DNA of 13,326 bases from Patescibacteria group bacterium (GTDB taxonomy: Bacteria > Patescibacteriota > Minisyncoccia > Phycocordibacterales > SIBU01). The stretch spans positions 1-13,326 of the forward strand of contig JAGWZX010000006.1 of the NCBI GenBank assembly GCA_018968805.1. The letters run 5' to 3'. The notes below the pieces were generated by a model. That model saw only the letters and a program-made list of their open reading frames with translations, had not been told where the DNA came from and did no database searches. The position numbers and the translations under genes are program-made. Below are positions 7,728 to 11,961 of this stretch, piece by piece (position 1 is the stretch's first letter; every line of letters starts with the position of its first letter).

Positions 7728-7745
7728 AACCCTCCGATTATAACA
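7728..7745 (-). promoter_or_regulatory. Extended -10 promoter and Shine-Dalgarno of the Ig-like protein gene
   Basis: The minus strand reads TGTTATAAT (7745 to 7737), a consensus -10 with TG extension, followed at once by CGGAGGG. The predicted start near 7730 leaves a leader of only about 9 bases, so the GGAGG would be at the very 5' end of the mRNA or partly upstream of it. No good -35 hexamer is present. Confidence 0.65.
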
Positions 7746-7772
7746 CGCGGGAAAGATTTTGATTACTTTGAA

Positions 7773-7867
7773 AATAAAGTTCGCCGCCCGTCCCGTCCCG
7801 AGAGCGGGACGACCTCTCGGCAGACCTCGGCGGGGTTATTCCGCGGGCGGCATCAGGGAAACTTTGT
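7773..7867 (+). repeat. Copy B of the ~94-bp repeat element, opposite orientation
   Basis: Positions 7826-7867 match the complement of 5-46 exactly. The other end, AATAAAGTT at 7773-7781, matches the far end of copy A. The two ends are inverted relative to each other (AAAGTT at 7776-7781, AACTTT at 7860-7865; CGCCGCCCG near 7782 against CGGGCGGC near 7844). The middle contains alternative small stems, for example CGTCCCG (7794-7800) with CGGGACG (7805-7811). This copy is 95 bp and lies in the gap upstream of the Ig-like gene promoter. Confidence 0.7.
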
Positions 7868-7911
7868 TATTAGGGAGCGTCCCTAGCGTCCCTCCGGACA
7901 CTCTATTCCCT

Positions 7912-7956
7912 GCGCGGGGAGAATCCCGAAGCAAAGATCCGGGATTCTCCCCGCGC
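7912..7956. repeat. 17-bp perfect inverted repeat (long hairpin)
   Basis: The arms 7912-7928 and 7940-7956 are perfect reverse complements (GCGCGGGGAGAATCCCG on the left) with an 11-base loop. It lies between repeat copy B and the palindromic terminator. There is a short A-rich tract on the right but no classic T tract directly after the stem on either strand. Its role is not clear; it may be another small intergenic repeat. Confidence 0.6.
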
Positions 7957-7984
7957 ACAATAAAAAACAGAAAAGAGGCGCCCG

Positions 7985-8024
7985 GGACGCTAAAAAAGCG
8001 GCCATGGCCGCTTTTTTAGCGTCC
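7985..8024 (-). terminator. 40-bp perfect palindrome, terminator of the sigma/membrane-protein unit
   Basis: The whole 40 bases are self-complementary: GGACGCTAAAAAAGCGGCC, AT, GGCCGCTTTTTTAGCGTCC. A GC core (GCGGCCATGGCCGC) is flanked by A6 and T6, so it can terminate in both directions. It starts 4 bases after the stop of the 113-residue membrane protein, and no plus-strand gene needs it. Confidence 0.8.
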
Positions 8025-8028
8025 GCCT

Positions 8029-8370
8029 TTATCGCCGCACGGCGGAAAACACGCCAGGTTCACGAAAAACCCTTACTATGTCTGCCGTCATACCGAAAAC
8101 AAGCGCAAACATTGCCAGTGAAGCGACTTGGATGACAATCCGGGTCTTGAGAAAAGCCGTTAGGGCGAATTTAGCAAAATGAGACACCTCAAACACACTC
8201 GGCATGTTATGCACCACATCCGGCAAAGAAACAAAAAAGGCGGCGAACATAGCCAACGCGACGGCCGCTGATAATTTGGTCGCAAGCGGCACCGCAAGCG
8301 TCTTGAGCGCGTGAATAAAACGCACCCGCCGCATTATCGCCTCTTTTAAGATTAAATCTTCGTAAGTCAT
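8029..8370 (-). CDS. Small membrane protein downstream of the sigma factor
   Basis: A 113-residue protein I do not recognise. It has a short charged N-terminus (1-23), a hydrophobic region at about 24-50 (VPLATKLSAAVALAMFAAFFVSL), a short outer loop with His and Pro, a second hydrophobic region at about 66-97 (ending VASLAMFALVFGMTADI), and a basic tail ending VRR. Two membrane helices with both ends in the cytoplasm is the simplest model. It starts 63 bases after the sigma-factor stop codon and ends just before a strong terminator, so the pair shares a 3' end. A TATAAT at 8426 to 8421 could give it its own transcript. A regulator that holds the sigma factor at the membrane is an attractive guess from context only; no zinc anti-sigma motif is present. 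Stop is TAA. Confidence 0.75.
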   Translation of the reverse strand: MTYEDLILKEAIMRRVRFIHALKTLAVPLATKLSAAVALAMFAAFFVSLPDVVHNMPSVFEVSHFAKFALTAFLKTRIVIQVASLAMFALVFGMTADIVRVFREPGVFSAVRR

Positions 8371-8420
8371 TTGTGTTATTTAAATTTATTGCCATCCGGC
8401 TCTGTTCGCATGGTTTTCAT

Positions 8421-8426
8421 ATTATA
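8421..8426 (-). promoter_or_regulatory. Possible internal -10 box between sigma factor and membrane protein genes
   Basis: A consensus TATAAT on the minus strand (8426 to 8421) lies 7 bases after the sigma stop codon. No clear -35 or TG extension is seen. A 14-codon open frame (8420 to 8376, MKTMRTEPDGNKFK) starts directly after it and ends 5 bases before the downstream ATG. Confidence 0.35.
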
Positions 8427-8433
8427 TAATACG

Positions 8434-9027
8434 CTACATATTCGGTAATCCCATCTTCTTAAGTTCCTTCTTGGCTCGATGGATTCTGGCTCGCACCGCA
8501 CCCAAGGAAATACCCTCAATTTTGGCGATTTCTTTTTGGACTTTGCCCTCCACGCTGTATAACCTAAGCACCCGGCCGAGAATTACAGGCAGTTTGGATA
8601 TGAGCGATAGAACATAATCGGAATCGAGTTTCTGTTCGTGAAGTATTTGCTCCGAATGTGAAGGCACAAGTTCCTGAAATTCAGAATCAAGATCGTAGAG
8701 AAACGCCCGCTCATCCTTCAGTTTCTTGTATTTGGTAAAACAAGCGTTGATGAGAATCTTGTAACCCCACGACTTGAACGACGCGCCTTCTTTAATTTGG
8801 AATTTCGCGGCATTAAGATAAATTTTGACAAACACTTCCTGAACGATATCGCGCACGGTTTCGCCGTCACTGACAATGCGGCCGGCCTTACGAGTGAACG
8901 CCTCCTGGTAGCGGTCAACCAACACGGAAAAAACATTCGGGTCGGTAACCGAAAGAGCCAGAAGTTCTTCATCGCTTTTGTCTTCCAAGCCGGCCGCAGC
9001 GGGGATTACATCGTCTAAAAGAGTCAT
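8434..9027 (-). CDS. RNA polymerase sigma factor, sigma-70 family ECF-like
   Basis: A 197-residue two-domain sigma factor. Region 2 spans about 33-102, with the core-binding signature VRDIVQEVFVKIYLNAAKF (58-76) and the -10 melting part FKSWGYKILINACFTKYKK (84-102). Region 4 is at about 137-192, with LPVILGRVLRLYSVEGKVQKEIA followed by the helix-turn-helix GISLGAVRARIHRAKKELKKM. Region 1 and most of region 3 are absent, as in ECF (group 4) factors; 197 residues is a normal length. The N-terminal 30 residues are acidic. ATG 9027 lies 7 A/T bases after a 15-bp hairpin that fills the leader, with no Shine-Dalgarno site. The small membrane protein gene follows on the same strand. Transfers RNA polymerase to an unknown alternative promoter set. 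Stop is TAG. Confidence 0.93.
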   Translation of the reverse strand: MTLLDDVIPAAAGLEDKSDEELLALSVTDPNVFSVLVDRYQEAFTRKAGRIVSDGETVRDIVQEVFVKIYLNAAKFQIKEGASFKSWGYKILINACFTKYKKLKDERAFLYDLDSEFQELVPSHSEQILHEQKLDSDYVLSLISKLPVILGRVLRLYSVEGKVQKEIAKIEGISLGAVRARIHRAKKELKKMGLPNM

Positions 9028-9034
9028 TTTATTT

Positions 9035-9067
9035 GCGGTTTAAGGGCGGAAACCGCCCCTAAACCGC
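9035..9067 (-). promoter_or_regulatory. 15-bp leader hairpin directly upstream of the sigma-factor start
   Basis: On the minus strand GCGGTTTAGGGGCGG, loop TTT and CCGCCCTTAAACCGC form a 15-pair stem (one G-U). It ends 7 bases before ATG and leaves no room for a Shine-Dalgarno site. If transcription starts from the TATAAA at 9075-9070, the mRNA would begin at or within this hairpin. It is not followed by a T tract. Confidence 0.55.
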
Positions 9068-9069
9068 AT

Positions 9070-9075
9070 TTTATA
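9070..9075 (-). promoter_or_regulatory. Possible -10 box for the sigma-factor gene
   Basis: TATAAA on the minus strand (9075 to 9070), a 5-of-6 match to the -10 consensus, lies 42 bases upstream of ATG 9027. The expected -35 position carries no good TTGACA. Further upstream there is TTGAAC at about 9109-9104, too distant to pair with it. Confidence 0.35.
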
Positions 9076-9200
9076 TCAAAATTCTTTTAATGAGAACCCT
9101 TTTTAACGTTCAAGTTATCTGAAGTGGGGTTCGTGCCGTCTTCGACCTCGGCTAATTTCTAGAACTAAAACTTACTAATCAATGTTACTCAAATACCCCC

Positions 9201-9230
9201 TTGACATGCCGCATCTGTCTCTGTTAAAGT
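9201..9230 (+). promoter_or_regulatory. Upstream plus-strand promoter (P1) in the typA leader
   Basis: A perfect TTGACA (9201-9206) is followed after 18 bases by TAAAGT (9225-9230; 17 bases for TTAAAG). The -10 is a moderate match (4 of 6). The predicted start near 9237 is followed within about 60 bases by a terminator-like hairpin (9273-9299). Confidence 0.5.
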
Positions 9231-9272
9231 CTTTATTGATCGTCACACCATAATAATTCGACCGACATCAAC

Positions 9273-9299
9273 AACCGAGGAAGTCGTCCTCGGTTTTGA
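9273..9299 (+). terminator. Terminator-like hairpin between the two typA promoters
   Basis: AACCGAGGA (9273-9281) pairs with TCCTCGGTT (9287-9295) around a 5-base loop, and the right arm runs into TTTT (9294-9297). It may end the P1 transcript early as an attenuator, or define a short RNA of about 60 bases. Confidence 0.5.
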
Positions 9300-9310
9300 C
9301 TTGATATTTT

Positions 9311-9339
9311 TTGCCAATCGGCGAAAAATAATTTAGAAT
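9311..9339 (+). promoter_or_regulatory. typA: Proximal typA promoter (P2), nearly leaderless
   Basis: TTGCCA (9311-9316), a 17-base spacer and TAGAAT (9334-9339) each match the -35 and -10 consensus at 5 of 6. The expected start at about 9346 leaves roughly 5 bases before ATG 9351. No Shine-Dalgarno site precedes the start codon, which fits leaderless initiation. Confidence 0.65.
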
Positions 9340-9350
9340 CTTGATTTAAA

Positions 9351-11147
9351 ATGGAAATAAGAAATATAGCTATAATCGCCCACGTTGACCACGGCAAGAC
9401 AACTTTGACCGATGCTTTGATGCGCCAGACGGGAATGGTCACGGACGTGGTCGCTACGATGGACTCAAACGCGCTGGAAAAAGAACGCGGCATTACCATT
9501 TACGCAAAAAACGCGTCGCTTCGCTACAAAGGCGCGAAAATCAACATAGTGGACACGCCCGGCCACGCCGACTTCGGCAGTGAAGTGGAACGGGTGTTGC
9601 GCTCGGTAGATTCAGTGCTCCTTCTGGTTGACGCCCAGGAAGGGCCGATGCCGCAAACCAGGTTCGTATTGAAAAAATCATTGGAGCTTGGCTTGAAACC
9701 CATTGTTATTATAAACAAAATCGACAAACCGGCGGCGCGCGTCGCCGAGGTCCATGATGAAATTCTTGAATTGTTTCTTGAATTAGACGCGAATGAGGAT
9801 CAACTGGATTTCAAAACCGTTTACGCCATCGGCCGGGCCGGCATCGCCAAGAAAAATTTGTCCGACGAATCAAAAGATCTCTCTCCCCTTTTGGACTTAA
9901 TCATTGACGAAGTTCCTCCGGCAGGGAAAAATCCGGACGCGCCGCTTCGGATGCAACCGTTCAACCTTGCCTATGACAATTTTCTCGGCCGCCTGGCCAT
10001 CGGCAGGATTTATGAAGGCCGCATTACCCGGGGCATGACGGTGTTCGTAAAAAAATCTCCGGATGAAAAACCTGCCGCGGAAAAAATCACCAAACTGTTC
10101 ACGTTTGAAGGAACAGATCGAAAGGAAGTTGCCGAAGCGGAATCTGGCGACATTGTGATGGTGGCGGGACTGCCTGACATTTACATCGGCGACACAATAA
10201 CCGAAAATCCCGAAGCGGAACTTTTGCCGGCCATCGCCATTGACGAACCGACTATTTCTCTAAACTTTCTGGTCAATGATTCGCCGTTCGCGGGACATGA
10301 GGGAAAATTCGTCACGACCAGGCAAATCCGCGAAAGACTGGAGAAAGAACTTGAAGTGAATGTGGGGCTTAAAGTAGACTTCTCGGCCGGTGATTATTAC
10401 AAAGTCTACGGGCGAGGCGAACTGCATATTTCAATTCTTCTTGAAACCATGCGCCGCGAGGGTTACGAATTGCAAGTCTCACAGCCGCAAGTGATCGAGA
10501 AATACGAAAACGGCGCGCGTCTTGAACCGTTCGAGGAAGCTCTCGTTGACGTACGCAACGACACGGCAAGCTTGGTTATTCAAAAACTCTCGCGGCGGCG
10601 CGGCGTCCTAACAGAACATAAAGAACACGAGGGTATCGCGCGCCTGCGTTTTGAAATTCCCACCCGCGGTCTTTTAGGCTACCGCGGCGAATTCATCATT
10701 GACACCAGAGGCGAAGGCATTCTCTCATCGCGTTTCGCAGGATTCAAACCGCACGCCGGCGATATTCCAAAGCACACTTTTGGCTCAATGATTTCCATGG
10801 AAAACGGCACCGCCCTAGCTTATTCGCTCTGGAATCTGCAGGAACGCGGCATTATTTACATTGATCCCGGCACGCCGGTGTATGAAGGCATGATTATAGG
10901 CAACGTCACGAAAGGCGACGACCTTGACGTCAATCCGACTAAAAACAAACAGTTAACCAACGTCAGAAATGCCGGTAACGACGAGTCAATCGTACTAACG
11001 CCTCCGGTGCGCCTTACCATCGAGCGCGGCTTGGAAATCATGCAGGACGATGAGTATTTGGAAATCACGCCTAAGTCAACGCGTTTGCGCAAGCAATACC
11101 TTACGAAGGTGGACCGCGCACGCGCCCTTCGCAATAAAGAAAAATAG
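9351..11147 (+). CDS. typA: Ribosome-binding GTPase TypA/BipA
   Basis: Translational GTPase of the EF-G/LepA/BipA group that binds the 70S ribosome and helps ribosome assembly and growth under cold and other stress. At 598 residues it has the usual length. G1 is AHVDHGKTT (10-18), switch I/G2 RGITI (46-50), G3 DTPGH (68-72) and G4 NKID (122-125). In the G5 position the usual Ser-Ala/Ser-Gly context reads YAIGRAG (158-164), so the Ser is replaced. Domain II follows (about 190-290), then the EF-G-like III and V domains ([18 protein letters not shown] near 355-372; [17 protein letters not shown] near 439-455) and the BipA-specific C-terminus (to about 590). It is the only plus-strand gene of the window, has two candidate promoters, and converges on the RRM gene with a shared palindromic terminator. 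Stop is TAG. Confidence 0.97.
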   Translation: MEIRNIAIIAHVDHGKTTLTDALMRQTGMVTDVVATMDSNALEKERGITIYAKNASLRYKGAKINIVDTPGHADFGSEVERVLRSVDSVLLLVDAQEGPMPQTRFVLKKSLELGLKPIVIINKIDKPAARVAEVHDEILELFLELDANEDQLDFKTVYAIGRAGIAKKNLSDESKDLSPLLDLIIDEVPPAGKNPDAPLRMQPFNLAYDNFLGRLAIGRIYEGRITRGMTVFVKKSPDEKPAAEKITKLFTFEGTDRKEVAEAESGDIVMVAGLPDIYIGDTITENPEAELLPAIAIDEPTISLNFLVNDSPFAGHEGKFVTTRQIRERLEKELEVNVGLKVDFSAGDYYKVYGRGELHISILLETMRREGYELQVSQPQVIEKYENGARLEPFEEALVDVRNDTASLVIQKLSRRRGVLTEHKEHEGIARLRFEIPTRGLLGYRGEFIIDTRGEGILSSRFAGFKPHAGDIPKHTFGSMISMENGTALAYSLWNLQERGIIYIDPGTPVYEGMIIGNVTKGDDLDVNPTKNKQLTNVRNAGNDESIVLTPPVRLTIERGLEIMQDDEYLEITPKSTRLRKQYLTKVDRARALRNKEK

Positions 11148-11202
11148 AAGCGCGCGACAAGCCTGTTGTGTTAACTGCGGCAAAAACGCGAATCACCATA
11201 TG

Positions 11203-11242
11203 ACAAAACCGCCCCCCGACGTACGTCGGGGGGCGGTTTTGT
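11203..11242. terminator. 40-bp perfect palindromic bidirectional terminator
   Basis: Positions 11203-11242 are self-complementary, with the GC core CCGCCCCCCGACGTACGTCG and its mirror flanked by AAAA and TTTT. On the plus strand TTTTGTTTTTT follows the stem (typA); on the minus strand TTTTGTCATATG follows (RRM gene). It is placed 55 bases after typA and 7 bases after the RRM stop, as expected for convergent genes. Confidence 0.9.
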
Positions 11243-11249
11243 TTTTTAC

Positions 11250-11549
11250 TTAGTAGCTCTGACTGTCACCGCCGCCGAAACCTCCTCGGCGAGGAGCGCG
11301 TTCGGTCATCGGTCGAGCTTCATTGACGGTCAAAGTGCGACCGTCAAGTTCGATGCCGTGCATGGAAGAAACAGCCTTTTCGGCGTCCGCATCTTCCATC
11401 TCAACGAAACCGAAGCCTCGAGAGCGTCCGGTCATCTTGTCGCTGATGACATTAGCCGAAAGAACCGTGCCCACCTTGGAAAAGGCGGCCTTAAGCCCGT
11501 CGGCAGTCGTGCCATAGGACAAATTACCCACATACAACTTTTTTGCCAT
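11250..11549 (-). CDS. Small RRM-domain RNA-binding protein
   Basis: A 99-residue single RNA-recognition-motif protein of the bacterial cold-inducible Rbp type. RNP2 is LYVGNL at 5-10 and RNP1 is RGFGFVEM at 44-51, with the aromatic residues that stack on RNA (Y6, F46, F48) all present. The RRM ends at about residue 80 (GRTLTVNEARP) and is followed by a short Arg/Gly tail (APRRGGFGGGDSQSY), as in cyanobacterial and plant homologues. It probably binds single-stranded RNA in the cytoplasm as an RNA chaperone, perhaps in the cold. There is no Shine-Dalgarno site at normal spacing; AAAGGT is about 20 bases upstream. The start codon is part of a 10-bp dyad with the leader, which may control translation. 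It converges on typA. Stop is TAA. Confidence 0.95.
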   Translation of the reverse strand: MAKKLYVGNLSYGTTADGLKAAFSKVGTVLSANVISDKMTGRSRGFGFVEMEDADAEKAVSSMHGIELDGRTLTVNEARPMTERAPRRGGFGGGDSQSY

Positions 11550-11600
11550 ATTGAGATAATTTTCTTACCTTTAATACATCGTACGACCCTTCTCAATATG
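11547..11600 (-). promoter_or_regulatory. Leader dyad that includes the RRM start codon
   Basis: CATATTGAGA at 11547-11556 and TCTCAATATG at 11591-11600 are perfect 10-bp inverted repeats. In the minus-strand mRNA the AUG (11549-11547) would pair inside this A/U-rich stem, with a 34-base loop that contains AAAGGT. The weak stem could melt or refold with temperature. A DNA operator is an alternative. Confidence 0.5.
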
Positions 11601-11786
11601 CCTTAAAGCTTCACTGACGTGTCGACTTCAGAATCAACTTGAGAAAACTACGACTGGCATATATTACACAGATTGGCGGAAAAAGCAAGCCGGAGTGTTG
11701 ATAACAAAGTTTGTCTATAAATGATATTTAAGTCTGGCGCCGCCGCGGAAACTCTGTCACCAAGGAACGCTCCTGCAGAACGGCGC

Positions 11787-11820
11787 GCCCCGCGCTTTCC
11801 GCAGACGGAAAGCGCGGGGC
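11787..11820. repeat. 15-bp perfect inverted repeat
   Basis: GCCCCGCGCTTTCCG (11787-11801) and CGGAAAGCGCGGGGC (11806-11820) form a perfect stem with a 4-base loop. No T tract follows on either strand. It is one of several unrelated strong hairpins in gene gaps of this window. Confidence 0.65.
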
Positions 11821-11886
11821 CTCGGGAAAGCTCCGGGCGTTCGATTCCTCGCCCGCCGGACGCTTTGTCTGCCATGCGGCCATCCA

Positions 11887-11909
11887 CCCCCGAGGCAAAG
11901 CCCCGGGGG
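11887..11909 (-). terminator. Hairpin downstream of the baseplate-J-like gene
   Basis: On the minus strand CCCCCGGGGC, loop TTT and GCCTCGGGGG form a 10-pair stem (one G-U), about 52 bases after the stop codon at 11964-11962. No T tract follows, so termination here is uncertain. Confidence 0.35.
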
Positions 11910-11961
11910 CGTTCCGGACGCTTGCAAAGTTTTCCCCATGTCTATAATTTTACACGAATCA

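Larger units (their letters stand above)
7722..8028. other. 307-bp gap without a supported gene
   Basis: This interval holds the promoter of the Ig-like protein gene, repeat copy B, a tandem AGCGTCCCT (7876-7884 and 7885-7893), the 17-bp inverted repeat and the palindromic terminator. Short plus-strand open frames across it have no promoter or recognisable protein and follow the repeat sequence. Confidence 0.7.
11550..11961. other. 412-bp gap without a supported gene
   Basis: It holds the RRM leader dyad (to 11600), A/T-rich sequence to about 11735 (possible minus-strand -10 TAATAT near 11665), then a GC-rich stretch with three hairpins: 11787-11820, 11834-11855 and 11887-11909. CAAAGTTT, the end motif of the repeat element, occurs at 11705-11712 and 11925-11932. 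Open frames across this stretch on both strands are Arg/Pro/Gly-rich and have no recognisable domain. Confidence 0.6.

Noticed and set aside
7698..8019. Plus-strand small frames (62 and 86 codons) over repeat copy B
   Set aside because: They have no promoter or ribosome site, begin antisense to the Ig-like gene or inside the repeat, and their residues come from repeat and hairpin sequence.
8207..8395. 62-codon minus-strand frame starting upstream of the small membrane protein
   Set aside because: It overlaps the membrane protein in a different frame; the 113-residue frame has coherent hydrophobic segments and reaches the terminator.
11050..11253. 67-codon plus-strand frame with a CVNCGKN motif at the end of typA
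   Set aside because: It overlaps the typA 3' end in another frame and runs into the terminator; a single Cys pair is not enough to call a zinc protein.
11834..11855. tRNA-like T-arm (GGGCGTTCGATTCCTCGCCC)
   Set aside because: It resembles a T loop, but the 5-bp T stem does not pair around a 7-base loop; the real stem leaves a 10-base loop. No acceptor, D or anticodon arms were found around it.
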